64,000 bases of DNA from Opisthocomus hoazin (lineage: Eukaryota; Chordata; Aves; Opisthocomiformes; Opisthocomidae), in assembly GCF_030867145.1 (NCBI RefSeq), contig NC_134440.1, forward strand, positions 9,052,001-9,116,000, given 5' to 3'. Positions 37,701-47,785 of this stretch are shown here, one piece after another. The notes below the pieces were generated by a model. That model was given only the letters and a program-made list of their open reading frames with translations, was not told the DNA's origin and made no database searches. The position numbers were made by a program, and so were the translations under genes. Every line of letters begins with the position of its first letter. Positions within the stretch are counted from its first letter, which is position 1.

Positions 37701-40700
37701 AATACTGTTTGAGGATCAGCTCGTGAATGGTGTAGAAAGTAATTACTCTCGCTCTGCTCACGAAAAAGGCATACGTGAGAGTCTGTGGCCCCAAGTCAAT
37801 CAGTTCATGTAGAAGAACCACCTAAAAAAACGCAGTGAAAACATACCTTGTGTTTGGGGCTTGGTGTTTTGTGGTTTTTTTAACTTGTATTTGCACTAGA
37901 GTACTCCAAGATTACTACACTTAAGCATCAGCTGAAAGTATCATAGAATAGATCAACAAACCATCACAGCTTTCTAAATCTAAACTTCTGAACTACATCA
38001 ATCAGTATGTTATTTAATCTCTCATTTAGAGTTCACTTGGTACTAGAGAATTAGAAGCTGGCTCATGCCATACAAGTTTCTAAAACAGGAATTACCTATC
38101 ACTAAACTCTCAAGTCCATGGCAGTGCAGTAGACATTGACCTGAAGAACAGAATTACAGGGCACATGAGTAAGAGTCATACTGAGGAAGAATCAATACGA
38201 CTCGTGCAAAATAAAAGTTTCACGACCTACTGGACTTGCGCAGTCAACCAGGGAGCAGGTATTCACGACAGATCCGGTAAGAGATCTGGGCACATGTCTA
38301 AGCACAAGAGAGTGGAGAAAAAACAGTGGCACCGTATGGCTTTTTTAAAGGGAAGCAGTGGGCAAGGGAACAAGCACAACAGCAAGGGTTCGAAAGTCAA
38401 CACACATTCAGAAAGGGGAGCTTGAGCTAAGCCAGCCTGCCTGCACTCCCAAAAGGCTTGAACAACATGCCCACCAAAGGCTCCTACAGAGGCCACGCAG
38501 GAACAGAGAATTACAAAGACACACAGACACCACTTTCCAGGAACTGAGATGAGGTTGATTGCCTGTAAATCCCTGAATCTTCCCTCTTGCCCCTCCTGAA
38601 GATGACAGTAGCTTTCTTCCACTCTTCAGGAACTTCTCCTAATCGTCATGATCTTTCAAAGATAACAGAGTGGCTTTGCAATGATGTCAGCCAGTTCCCT
38701 CAGCACTGATGGGTGCAACCCATCAGGTCCCACGGACTTATGTCCAGTTTGTTTAGATGTTTCCTATCCTGATCCTCCTCTTCCAAGAGCAGGCCTTCCT
38801 TGCACCAGACCTGCCCTCTGGTCTCATGGGCCTGGAATTGCTGAAGGCTGGTCTGACCACAAGAAAGCAATGAGTACATCAGCCGTCCTCACGTCTGAGT
38901 TTAGTCAGGATCTCCTTGCTCATCCATACAGGTCTCCTGCCATCTTTGCTCCATTTCCTGACTGTTGGGATGGACCACTCCTGAGCTTGGAGGAGGTTAT
39001 CCCTGAATAATACCAACCCAGCTCTCATGGACCCCTTTTCTCTCCAGGGCTGTAACCCACACAATTCTTCCAAGCAGAGCCATGAAGACGCTAAAGTCTA
39101 CTCTCCTGATATCCAGCGTTCTGGTCCTGCTTTTTGCTCCACTCGATCCTCTCAAGATCCTGAACTCCACCGTCTCATAGTCACTGCCCTGACACTAACA
39201 TCCCTGACCAGTTCTTCCTTATTTATATCCAGCAGAGCAAGAAGACTAGGGCATGTGAGGCTTCTCCCAGTTGACTTGAAGGAGGCCTCATTTACCTCTT
39301 CTTGATCAGGTCAGCAGCAGGCACATACCACAATGTCACCCATCTTGGTCTGCCCACTAATCCTGACCAACAAGCTCTCAGCTAGCTCATAACCTGTCCC
39401 CCGGCAGAGCTCCAGGCATTCCCACCGCTCTCTCCTGTAAAGGGCAGCTCCCTCTCCTCACCTTCCTGGGAAACCTGTATCCATCCGTCACAGCACTCCA
39501 GCCCTGTGAGCTATCCTCAATCCCAGCGTGGCCAGAGCTCTCTAACTGCCCACAGACTTTTCACTCCCCCTGTTCGTTTCCCGTGTTGCACACATTACTG
39601 TCACAGGCATTTCAGAGAGGCACCCAGGTGTGACGATTCGCCAGGAAGGGCAGGACAGCTTTCCCCACAAGGCTGTCCTGTAGGCACTTCCCTAGTTACA
39701 TGCCTATGTTTCCACGTCATCCTTTTTCTGTTGCTTTCTCTTCTGTTCACATAACCCCGGGCCTTTCGCTTGCCCACTCAATCCACCACTTCCTCACTTG
39801 AGAGAAGAATCTCGCCCTCTCCCATCACTCCCAGTCTGAAGTTCTTCTTAGCAGGCTGACCAACCCTGTTGGCAACAACACATTTGCCCTACTTGGTTAG
39901 ATGGATCCTGACTCTTTGAAGTAGTCATCAGTCCTGAAAGACGGTTCCATGGCCACAGAAACCAAAACCCTGTGCCCACAGCGGTTGTGCAAACCAGCGT
40001 GGTTCCGCAGGATCTGCTCGGCCACCCCCAAACCCCTTCCCTCCCTCCACTACCCAGGCCCCCATGCCATGAACAATCACCCAGAGCCACATGTCATGTT
40101 TAACACTTTTCAGGTCACTCCTGCCAGTGTCATTGGTGCCTAGAGGGAAGAACAGCAGGGATAACAGTCATACGGCCAAGCGAGCCTCAGCAGCCTCTCT
40201 ACAACGTCCAGAACACAAGCCCTGGGAGCTCCAAACCTTTCCAGACGACATGTTAGCCCGGCAAATGGGTCCCTCCATATCTGAAGGCAATGGAAGAAAT
40301 AAAGCTAAAACCTCAAAACGGAGCTCAGTAGGAACCAGAAGAGAAGCTGCAGCCTGATCCACCACACACCAATGTGCACCCCTGCCTAACTCTTCCCACA
40401 CAGAGGCCAAGCTGGACACCCTACAAACTGCACTATGAGTGTGCTTTCACTTTTTTCCTCTTTTGCTAGCAAAAGAGCCTGCAAGTTTGCCATTGGGCAA
40501 CACAGGGGACAAGGAAACAGAGCATGTGGAGAACAAGAAAATGGAGATGTTTCCATAGCACAGTTTGAAAGGCAGACTCTTTAACCTACCAACCTGTGCT
40601 GGGAGCACTCAGCAAAGCTCACTGCGCAGCAGTCCAAGGAGACGCACACTAACACAGACCCTCCCACAGCAACCACTTGAGAAAGCCTGCAAGATGTCAC

Positions 40701-43700
40701 TCAAAGAAGACACAGGGAAGATGCCAAGAAGGCAGTGGACCTACATGTTAGGCAAGAAGCATGCCCCATCCAACCACAAGTGAGTCCAGACAAATTTGAC
40801 GAGGAAATGTTCATCTTCGTAGTGTGCAATCTAAGTGCTTTCCCACCAGGTGTAGCTCAACGTGTTCCTATTCACCCAGTTATGGACTGACGAAGGACTG
40901 CCAGTCAGCTATGCCTCAGACTCACCAAGAACATCAGTTAATTTCCCAAGAACAATGAAAATGTGCATTGCATATTACCACCATCGCCTCCCCAGTGATG
41001 CCTACAGTGCCAGAAGACCATTTAATCCCATGTCTTGGACACTACAACTCTTGAGTGACTCACCATCCACAACAGCATCTGAACACGTGTTTTGCAGGTA
41101 GCAACTAGGCAACACTAGACCCAGGTATCCTGGTCCTACCAGCAGCTCTGGTGACTACACTCGGTGCACAGGAAGGGCACGGTAGCTGCAGTACTGACAG
41201 ATAAGCAGAGACCAAGAGAGACTACAGTGGAAGTTCTGATGACTGTGACGTACAAGCTCGCAGCCACCTGCAATTACACCCACAGAGCTAGGAAGACACA
41301 GGTGAAGAGGGAAGCCCCTGGAGATACTGCTTCTGTCACAAGGGCAATCACTGTCAGCGGCTGAGGCTCCGAGTGATCTTCTTTTCCCCCCCCTCCCTAC
41401 TTCTCCTTTCCATGGGTGAGGACAGTGGGATGTCCTCAGAACAGTGTAGTAACCCCTCCCACGCCCACTGACACCTCTGTTCTCAAAGGCTGCAATCACA
41501 AGCACTGCAGGGGAGGGCAGGGAGCTAGGAGAAAGGGAACCGAGGAGAGCTCAAGGGCTTCTTTCCTCTTCACCCTTCCAGTATTCCCCCTCCCAGCTTC
41601 ACAAGTTAGGTTGCTGTAAGTGACCCCCACACAGGGAGAACAGCAGCAGTCATACACTAGGGAGGCAGGAAAACAAGCGGATAAGCTAAATTTCTCTTCT
41701 GCCACAGGCTAAGCTACACAAGGGGATTCATGCAAGAGAGCAAACAGGGAAAGAATGAAGACAATTACAGGTTCCCTCAGCTACACAGGTATTTTTTTGT
41801 ATTTGTCTGAGAGCTTACTGTATACATTTTTCTTTCTCTAGAGGTCTACTGCATACAAGTAAAGGTACAACAGGATTGGACGGGGTTAGGGAAAGCAGCA
41901 AAACCCAGCAATAATTAGCAGAGGACTAGAGATGGATCTCAACTTCTGCAAAGTTCCTCTTCTCTACTGTTAAGAGGTGGCAGACCTGTGTTCCTTCAAA
42001 AAGTGCAACGGGAGTTATTTTGTTCCAAGGCCATGATGCAGCTGTGGTCTGTAAAAACTAAGGAGATTGCCCACATTGGCTGCTTTCTTCTATCTTCTGC
42101 AGGTTGGAGATTAAATCAACAAGGAAAAAGAACATCCTCATCAGCTGATGATCAGTGTCTCTTGCAGAACAGCGCCTACGGCCCTTGCTGAACAACATCA
42201 GCAGAACTTCTCTCATCTAGAAGATATTCCCCTAAATCAGAGCTTTAAGAACAAGATCAGCAATGCCAACCCTTTGTTCCTATGCACGCAGGAATGGGGG
42301 GAGAGGATGTCAGTAATGGTCTCACCCCCAGCCCCCTTCTCAGACACGGTCGCTGTGGGATGCTGGAGTGACCAGCAATGGACAAACATCTCTCTCATGA
42401 CACCATGCTCTTGTCTACTGCTTGTCATAACAACCCTCAACCTCCCATTTGCCTTGGATTATGGACCCATCATCTGCTCTCAAGGCACAAGTCTCAGGGG
42501 TTAACACAGAACCCACTGGTGAGTGGTCACTCCTGTTTGCCACCCCACAACGCGCATCATTCCATCTACCACAGAGGCAAACGATGCCCCCTGCCACTAC
42601 CGGAGATAAGCCAAAAATATCAGAATATTTAGACAGCTAAAAACAAAATCAATAAATCAGGGTCAAACTTACACACAGTTGTGGACAACCAAGGGGAATT
42701 ATCATCTTTAACACCCTGGGAAAAGAAAATAGTCTATTTTAAGCACGTAGAGCTAATATAAAGATATAATGATGAAGCCAGAATAATATGCCAGTAACAC
42801 TGGACTACGCTTAACTGTGCTTCTACACAAAAATTAGAGTTGCTTTGGGCTTAGGTTTTTTTTTTTTTTTTTGGTTTGTTTTTTTTTGTGGGGTTTGGAG
42901 GGTTTCTTTTTAATTAATATCTTATTTCGTGCTAAGCCTAATCATTTTGTGAACACAAATTCTAACAGTGTAACAGGAAAACCAAATGACCAGCAGAAAA
43001 TACAGTTTACTAAATTGGTCCTGAAAGGACAGGATTACCCCACTCCAGCAAACCCAAGATCCGACAGCCATCTGAAGTCGTACTGCTCCCACAGTCCTAA
43101 GCTGTCCACTAGCCTGCATCAAAACAGTAAGGCTACAAAGCCTCTTCTTCTGGACATATGTGAAGAATAAATAAGCTGTCCCAAAGGGATGGGGGAAGCA
43201 TTTAACAAATGCAGTCCAGAAACCAGCTAAAGTATCTTACACTGTCTCTGATGTGTCAAAGAAGAGTTTGAAGAATCCTGACAAAGTTTGTTAGACTATG
43301 TCTAAGAATTTGGACTTTTTTTGAAGTCTTGAAGAAAAGTGATAAAGGAAAGCTAGAGGGCAAAGTAAGTAAAACGTATGAAAATCTTCAAGTTTATTTT
43401 CTGATTACTGCATCAGAGTATTTTTCCAGAATTGGTAACACACAGAATTGCTATTAGGAGTTGGTTTATGTTCATATTAAAAAAACTAATGAGATTATAT
43501 CTATGTTTTATTCTTGTCCTGCTCTTGCGCTTCTTACATGTGGGCCGTCAATACAATTACATTCTGCCTCCTACGTTTAAAACGCACACACCTTCTAGCC
43601 TCCAGCAATCTACAACTTTGAAGCTCCCTGAACCAGACACACTTATTTTGTTTACAGCATGATTTCACATAGGACAACTGATGTAGCCATGTTTTATGTT

Positions 43701-45500
43701 TAGAAACATCTAGTTATTTTGGTAACATTGAAGTTACAATATACCATTAAGAGGTACAAAGGGACTTTGGAGAGGGACCTTGTACACGGGCCTGGAGTGA
43801 TAAGACAAGGTAATGTCCTATCAGTTTAAGGTAATGGCTTTTGATTGGAAGAGGGGAGATGTAGATGAGATGGAAGGAAGGAATTCTTCCCCATGAGGGT
43901 GGTGAGGCCCTGGCCCAGGCTGCCCAGAGGAGCTGTGGCTGCCCCCTCCCTGGCAGTGCTCAAGGCCAGGTTGGACGGGGCTGGGAGCACCCTGGGCTGG
44001 GGGAAGGGGGCCCTGCCCACAGCAAGGGCGTTCGAACATTGATCTTTAAGGTCCCTTCCAAGCCAAACCACCCTTTCATTCAGTGATTTAAGGTACTTGA
44101 ATCCTGGGTATACACTGATTGCAGGTAAGCCAACCACTCACGACACAAGACACTACCATCTCTGGTCTGCTTATATTAAATTATTTCAAACCCTTCTCCC
44201 ACCACCCCTAGCATCATCAAACCACAACCCTTAAAAGGGAGTGGGCATAGAAAAAGCCTACACACAGGCAAAGCAACCCACTGCATCGTGCAAGTTCCAG
44301 TAAAGGCCGCTATCTACAGGCTTCCCACAGCAGTTTCAGGTCATCTCAGAGGTGGGACACCTCGCCTTGCGGACTGTCTCCAACAGATGGAGCAGAGGGG
44401 TTTGGGCTGGTACAGGATGGGTGGGACTGGCCCCAGCCGAGTCCCCGACTACATCCTTCCTCCAGATGGGATGGAGAGTCCTGGGGGAAAGCAGAACGTG
44501 GCTTAGGAAAAAAGATCAGCCAGCTTTGCCCCCAAGATCACAGGAGCAGAGCAGATCCCCTGCCACCACGGGGACTGCAGCGAGGAGCAGTTCACAAAGA
44601 TGCGATTCCCGGCACTAGCGCGCACGGAGGAAGCTTTCCTCTGGTGAGGAGTTGGTCTAAACCCTTCGACGTGTTCATCTCGCCACACCGGCCGTCAGGG
44701 TAGGGACCGTAAAGAAAAAAAGCAAGGCTCGGGCCGCTGCAATCGGCGGGAGGCAGCGCAGGGTCCAGCGCCTCAGGGAGCCCCAGCCCGCCCGGGGAAC
44801 GGACCCCGGCACGGCCGCAGCCCGCCGGGACGGGCCCCACACGCGGGCTCGGAGGAGCCCGGGCACGGCGTCCCGCGCAGCGAGCCCAACCCGGCCGAAA
44901 CGCGGCCGGTACCGGGCGACTTCACCGGCCGAGCCCCCCCCGCCCCCGCCGAGCCGCCTTTAGCGCGTCCCCAGCAGCCCCTCGGCCCGGCCCCGCGGCC
45001 AGAGAGCCCCCGACAGCCCCCGAGGGGCCGCGCGGACGCGGGCAGGCGCCGATCTCCACACACGCACCCCCCCCACCCCCCCACAACTCTCGCCCTCAGC
45101 CCCGAGCCCGCGGGCCGCGCACGGCCGGACCCCCCCGCCCCGGGGCGCGCCGAGGCCGGAGCCGGGCGGGCCGGAGCCGGGCGGGGGCGCAGCGCGGGAA
45201 CAGGCCGGCCCTGGCCCCCCTCCGCAGGGCGGAGCGCGGAGCCGCCTCCACCGGGCCCGGAGCCGCGAGTGGGGACCAGCGGGCCGCCTCGGGCCGTACC
45301 TCGCGGGTGGTGACCTCCTCCTTCTCGGAGATCTTCAGCAGCAGTCGGTCGTTCTCCAGCTCCAGCGTCCGCACGCGGTCGATGTAAACGGCCAGGCGGT
45401 CATTGAGCTGCCGCAGCTCCTCCTTCTCCTGCAGGCGGGAGATGCGAGTCGGCGACAGCGGGGTCCCGCCGGGGATGCCGCGGCTCGGGGTGCCTGACAT
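13677..45500 (-). CDS. LMNB2: LMNB2, lamin B2, complete twelve-exon coding region
   Basis: Nuclear intermediate-filament protein of the lamina at the inner nuclear membrane. Exons on the minus strand: 45500-45300, 33346-33210, 26664-26508, 25811-25686, 22677-22507, 19521-19396, 19197-18977, 18387-18096, 17564-17457, 16588-16469, 15039-14938, 13718-13677. All are GT-AG; together 1803 nt, 600 residues plus TGA, the length I recall for chicken lamin B2. Layout: head with CDK-type LSPTR (about residue 16), coiled-coil rod (about 21-380), second CDK-type LSPSP, basic NLS RGKRKR (412-417), poly-Ser tracts, Ig-like lamin tail domain (about 450-560), acidic segment and farnesylation box CSVM. Intron 1 is 11.95 kb. 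Several middle exons are multiples of three with phase-0 ends. The open frame continues upstream of ATG 45500, but homology starts at MSGTP and the ATG has G at -3. Confidence 0.97.
13811..13830 (+). repeat. T20 homopolymer
   Basis: Twenty T bases in LMNB2 intron 11, about 90 nt upstream of the exon 12 acceptor; on the coding strand this is an A20 tract. Confidence 0.9.
14938..15039 (-). CDS. LMNB2: LMNB2 exon 11, end of tail domain and acidic stretch
   Basis: 34 codons, [12 protein letters not shown] followed by an acidic run ([14 protein letters not shown]) and LFNQQ. Phase 0 at both ends. Confidence 0.96.
16469..16588 (-). CDS. LMNB2: LMNB2 exon 10, lamin tail domain
   Basis: 40 codons, [14 protein letters not shown] to YLVNSEGE; contains the conserved [10 protein letters not shown] segment of the Ig fold. 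Confidence 0.96.
17457..17564 (-). CDS. LMNB2: LMNB2 exon 9, lamin tail domain
   Basis: 36 codons, [18 protein letters not shown] to AGQTVT; Ig-fold core with the conserved GNWRLKR. Phase 0 at both ends. Confidence 0.96.
18096..18387 (-). CDS. LMNB2: LMNB2 exon 8, CDK site, NLS and poly-Ser linker
   Basis: Encodes [10 protein letters not shown] (second mitotic CDK-type site), poly-Ser tracts, the nuclear localisation signal RGKRKR, a Gly/Ser-rich linker and the first strand of the tail domain ([14 protein letters not shown]). Much of the poly-Ser is coded by AGC triplet runs. Confidence 0.96.
18977..19197 (-). CDS. LMNB2: LMNB2 exon 7, end of the rod
   Basis: Residues 307-379 plus two bases of Arg380. 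Contains the conserved rod-terminal intermediate-filament motif [15 protein letters not shown] needed for head-to-tail assembly. Confidence 0.96.
19396..19521 (-). CDS. LMNB2: LMNB2 exon 6
   Basis: 42 codons, [16 protein letters not shown] to QLSGLQKQ, residues 265-306, coil 2. Phase 0 at both ends. Confidence 0.96.
21180..21727 (+). mobile_element. CR1 LINE 3' end in LMNB2 intron 5
   Basis: CR1 in plus orientation ending ACCCTTTGATTCTATGATT. Almost identical in reverse complement to 59328-59868; the second CR1 subfamily here (also 29548 and 43763). Confidence 0.95.
21830..21869 (+). repeat. Tandem duplication, 2 x 20 bp
   Basis: The 20-bp unit TAATTTTCCAATCCAGAACA is repeated directly with one mismatch, in LMNB2 intron 5. 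Confidence 0.85.
22507..22677 (-). CDS. LMNB2: LMNB2 exon 5
   Basis: 57 codons, [17 protein letters not shown] to ELQQTYQAK, residues 208-264, start of coil 2. The acceptor is preceded by (TG)7CGCAG on the coding strand where a pyrimidine tract would normally be. Phase 0 at both ends. Confidence 0.96.
22683..22696 (+). repeat. (CA)7 microsatellite abutting LMNB2 exon 5 acceptor
   Basis: On the coding strand this is (TG)7, separated from the exon only by CGCAG. It occupies the usual position of the polypyrimidine tract. Confidence 0.9.
23022..23026 (+). repeat. Target-site duplication GTGCT, left copy
   Basis: Identical to 23574-23578 and directly flanking the LTR ends. Confidence 0.85.
23027..23573 (-). 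mobile_element. Solo LTR of an endogenous retrovirus (ERVL-like), complete
   Basis: 547-bp block bounded by TG..CA with imperfect inverted ends (TGTCTTGGTTT at the left; AAACCCAGAACA at the right). A perfect 5-bp target duplication GTGCT flanks it at 23022-23026 and 23574-23578. Five-base duplications fit class III (ERVL-like) elements. The motif order (TGGCCAGGACAGGGTTAATT, then a TTCCATAC motif, then TGTGACATCA) reads on the minus strand and resembles a common bird ERVL LTR as I remember it, so the viral sense matches LMNB2. No internal viral genes remain. Confidence 0.85.
23321..23489 (+). repeat. Minisatellite, 13 copies of a 13-bp unit, inside the solo LTR
   Basis: Unit TATGGAACACCGG; thirteen copies of exactly 13 bp (169 bp), differing only at TAT/TAC, CCGG/CTGG and CCAG positions. 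On the viral strand the unit corresponds to the TTCCATACC motif that is single-copy in the LTRs I recall, so it looks like an in-place expansion. Because 13 is not a multiple of three, it opens artificial reading frames on both strands. Confidence 0.95.
23574..23578 (+). repeat. Target-site duplication GTGCT, right copy
   Basis: Identical to 23022-23026. Confidence 0.85.
25686..25811 (-). CDS. LMNB2: LMNB2 exon 4
   Basis: 42 codons, [16 protein letters not shown] to [11 protein letters not shown], residues 166-207, end of coil 1B. Phase 0 at both ends. Confidence 0.96.
26508..26664 (-). CDS. LMNB2: LMNB2 exon 3
   Basis: Residues 113-165, from [18 protein letters not shown] to [10 protein letters not shown], coil 1B heptads. 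Exit phase 0. Confidence 0.96.
29548..30160 (-). mobile_element. CR1 LINE 3' end in LMNB2 intron 2
   Basis: Reverse-orientation CR1 opening with CATAGAATCATAGAACC and extending about 610 bp into the reverse-transcriptase C-terminal region (on the minus strand it reads [18 protein letters not shown]). Confidence 0.93.
31530..33080 (+). pseudogene. Degenerate CR1 ORF2, endonuclease region, in LMNB2 intron 2
   Basis: Plus-strand remains of the CR1 apurinic-endonuclease domain spread over shifted frames: [52 protein letters not shown], then the linker towards the reverse transcriptase ([32 protein letters not shown]). Frameshifts and in-frame stops show it is dead. The catalytic SDH motif is still readable. 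The 3' half of the LINE is missing. Confidence 0.88.
33173..33190 (+). repeat. (AT)9 microsatellite
   Basis: Nine AT units about 20 nt from the LMNB2 exon 2 donor, inside intron 2. Confidence 0.9.
33210..33346 (-). CDS. LMNB2: LMNB2 exon 2
   Basis: Encodes [20 protein letters not shown].., coil 1B start, residues 68-112 plus two bases of Ser113. Acceptor AG at 33348-33347, donor GT at 33209-33208. An (AT)9 repeat lies about 20 nt into the intron. Confidence 0.96.
36142..36222 (+). repeat. Diverged direct repeat, copy 1
   Basis: About 80 bp sharing CTCACATATACTC and CAGCTTC with an A-rich stretch and GAGCC, matched by 36600-36683. Not assigned to a known family. Confidence 0.6.
36600..36683 (+). 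repeat. Diverged direct repeat, copy 2
   Basis: Second copy of the 80-bp block at 36142, roughly 80 percent alike by eye, 458 bp downstream. Confidence 0.6.
38545..39600 (-). pseudogene. Degenerate CR1 ORF2 in LMNB2 intron 1
   Basis: On the minus strand broken frames read as CR1 endonuclease/reverse-transcriptase sequence, for example [16 protein letters not shown] and [16 protein letters not shown], and [10 protein letters not shown] near 38690. Many frameshifts and stops. Opposite orientation to the copy at 31530. Confidence 0.8.
39601..40150 (-). mobile_element. Probable upstream part of the same CR1 element
   Basis: Continues without a clear break from the CR1 remnant and has the G/A-rich minus-strand texture of CR1 5' regions. 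No motif fixes the boundary. Confidence 0.35.
42856..42872 (+). repeat. T17 homopolymer
   Basis: Seventeen T bases in LMNB2 intron 1, followed by a further T/G-rich stretch. Confidence 0.9.
43763..44090 (+). mobile_element. CR1 LINE 3' end in LMNB2 intron 1
   Basis: Plus-orientation CR1, same subfamily as 21180, ending CCACCCTTTCATTCAGTGATT. Confidence 0.93.
45300..45500 (-). CDS. LMNB2: LMNB2 exon 1
   Basis: 67 codons: head with [10 protein letters not shown] (CDK1-type site) and the start of coil 1A ([16 protein letters not shown]). Ends TTRE. Donor GT at 45299-45298. Lies inside a CpG island. Confidence 0.96.
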
Positions 45501-45575
45501 GGCGCTCGATTCGCGGGCGGGCGGGCGGGCAGCGGGCTCATTCAATCCCGCCGCACCGGGGGAGGAGGGAGCGGT

Positions 45576-45585
45576 AAGATGGCGG
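45576..45585 (+). promoter_or_regulatory. YY1-like site AAGATGGCGG, LMNB2 promoter
   Basis: AAGATGGCGG matches the YY1 core. A second exact copy is at 45636-45645 and a reverse-strand GCCGCCATTTTG at about 45679-45690, so three YY1-like sites fall within 115 bp upstream of the LMNB2 ATG. Confidence 0.5.
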
Positions 45586-45859
45586 ACATCGCCTCCCCCG
45601 CCGCCGCGCCGCCTGGGAAATGAAGTCTCGGCGCCAAGATGGCGGCGCGGGGCGCGCGCGGAGCGGCGGGCCGGGCCGGCCGCCATTTTGTGGGCTGCCG
45701 GGCGGGCCGGGGCTGCGCCTCGCCGAGGAGCGGGGCCTGTGCCGCGTGTTAAAATGCAAAATTCGGCTGTCGTGAGCGCGAGTAAAGCGCAGGGCCGATC
45801 CTGAAGGCAAGATGGTTTTGTAATGAACCCGGGAGGGCCTAGAGCTGCCCGGCAGGACT

Positions 45860-47090
45860 GCTCCTCACAGCGGCTGCTCGGGTGTTGGTGGGTGCAGGTC
45901 CTCCCCGGCTCCCCGACCCCGCCAGTAGCTCCCACGGCCACCAGTCCCCGTCCCTGTCCCCGTCCTGGTCCCTGTCCTGGCAGCCTGGCGATTGCCAACC
46001 CCCGCGGAGCTCGCGCCCGCCATCGCGCCTGGGAGCAGCACCCTGACGCATGGCAGTGCCGTGCTGCTCGCGGTCATGACTGTGTTGAAACCTGTGTCTT
46101 ATGTCTCTTACAGAATGCATTTTCACAGTAGATACCTAAACCACCCTCATATAGCCCTGGTTTGAGCTTTTTGTGCCGTGCTTTAATTTTTATAGGCCAG
46201 GGACTTGCTGTTCACTTAAACTGGGGATGAGGAGTCCCAGAAAAAATACCAATGAAAATTCCAAGGGTGAATTTTTAGGAGTGCTGTTTTGTAGATTTTA
46301 GAAATTTCTGCCGAAGTTTCATCGAGAGGTTGCAATGGCTCCCAGCCTCTACTCAGGCCGTTCGAGAAGGAAGCTCTCCTGAAACCCTTCTGCAGTCCGA
46401 GGGAACACAGCCAAATTTTGTACAAACTAAAATCCACTGGGAAGTTTTCCCTCCCTAAAGATTTGGAGTGTTTTCCCAAAGCGTATTGTTACTGAATATA
46501 CCCCAACTTCGACAGTTCTTGTGCATTAACCAGTACAAACTGGATTACCATTCCTGTGAGCTAACTCCTCATGTCCCAGAAGTTTGGAGGCTGAAAAGCC
46601 CTTATTGCCTTTGTGCCTTTCAGCGACCAGGGAAGGCTGAGAAAAGGGAGATTTTCTGCCTGAGAAGTAGAAGAAACAGATTCCAAGTCTGTCGTCCATG
46701 TATGTGGAGAGCAAAGCACCACCAGCATAATGCACAGAAGTGCTGCGCATGAGAGGGGGGACAGGTCTGGATGGGGAAACAGGAGAGAGAGAGAGAAAAT
46801 ACCGCATGTGATATATGAAAAGAAACTTCGGGAGCCAGGCTGAACAAATAGTTGCGAGTTTATCTCCGAAATAGAAGCTAGACAACCCTCATGTTAAGAG
46901 GATCTGGGACCCCAGTGTCAGTACACCTCAAACTGGGAAACCTCAGAATAAATCCAGGGATTCGGCACGCTCAACACCCTCGCTGGCAAATAGCTGCAAG
47001 TCCCTCTTGCAATCGCTGCGCATCCTTTGCAGCTCACCCATGTCCGTAGCAGGTTTTCACCCGGATGCATTTGTTTAAAAAGACGCATCC
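45860..47090. other. Spacer between two CpG islands, nothing recognised
   Basis: Upstream of LMNB2. A short purine run (AGAGAGAGAGAG near 46786) and the CCCCGTCC/CCTGTCC repeats near 45940-45975 are the only low-complexity features. No exon recognised. Confidence 0.5.
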
Positions 47091-47439
47091 GACGTGAGCA
47101 GCGTTGTCCCGGCGTCGACAGATGGTAGTGTGGGCATCGCCTGCCCTGGGACAGCCCTGACGGCACCTTCGCCTCTGCCCCTGCGGCGGGCCGAGGGCAG
47201 GGGGTCCCACGACCAGCGGGCGAAGCTGTGGGTGTCGGTGGGTGACGTGGAGGGAGTCTGCGGCCACAGTGAAGGTCCGTACCGGTGTGCTGCCCGTGGG
47301 CGCTCACACAACCTCCCTGCCCGAAGGCCGCTGCTGCCGGAGCTTCACCAGGGAGCGCTGACACGGCGAAACCCGGCTCTCACCGAGCACACGCCGGGTC
47401 TGCCTCGGGCGGCACCGGAGAGGGCAGCGGGGCAGCGGG

Positions 47440-47458
47440 ACTACAGCCCCCAGCGTGC
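47440..47458 (+). promoter_or_regulatory. ZNF143/STAF-like site in orphan CpG island
   Basis: ACTACAGCCCCCAGCGTGC differs at one position from the site in the TIMM13 promoter at 7197. Confidence 0.5.
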
Positions 47459-47589
47459 TGCGCCCGGGGGGCCGGGCCGGGCCGGGCCCGCCGGAGCTCG
47501 GGGCCGCGCCCGGGACAGCCCCGGGGCCGCCCCCTCCCCCTGCGCCTCCCCCCGCCGCGCCGGCCTGGGAGCGCCGCGCGTCTTTTGAA

Positions 47590-47599
47590 TTTTGGCGCC
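47590..47599 (+). promoter_or_regulatory. E2F-like site
   Basis: TTTTGGCGCC matches the E2F consensus TTTSGCGC, 130 bp from the ZNF143-like motif. Confidence 0.4.
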
Positions 47600-47629
47600 T
47601 GCTGCCAGCGCGCAACCGCCGGGGCCCGG

Positions 47630-47785
47630 CCCCGCGGCCCAGCCCCGCTCCTCGGCCCCGCGGCCCGGCCCCGCTCCTCGGCCCTGCGGCCCAGCCCCGC
47701 TCCTCAGCCCCACTCCTCGGCCCCGCGGCCCAGCCCTGCGGCTCAGCACTGCAGCCCAGCACCGCGGCCCAGCCCCGCTCCTCAG
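47630..47785 (+). repeat. GC-rich minisatellite, 12 units of 13 bp
   Basis: Two alternating 13-bp variants, CCCCGCGGCCCAG and CCCCGCTCCTCGG, twelve units with no length change across 156 bp. Lies within the orphan CpG island. Confidence 0.93.

Larger units (their letters stand above)
44680..45830. promoter_or_regulatory. LMNB2: CpG island and promoter of LMNB2
   Basis: Very GC- and CpG-rich block containing exon 1, the first 600 bp of intron 1 and about 330 bp upstream of the start codon. It has no TATA box and carries several YY1-type motifs, typical of a housekeeping promoter. Confidence 0.75.

Noticed and set aside
45501-45998. In-frame extension of LMNB2 exon 1 upstream of the chosen ATG (300-residue frame).
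   Set aside because: The extension is GC-rich, low-complexity and has no lamin similarity. Homology begins at MSGTP and the ATG at 45500 has G at -3.
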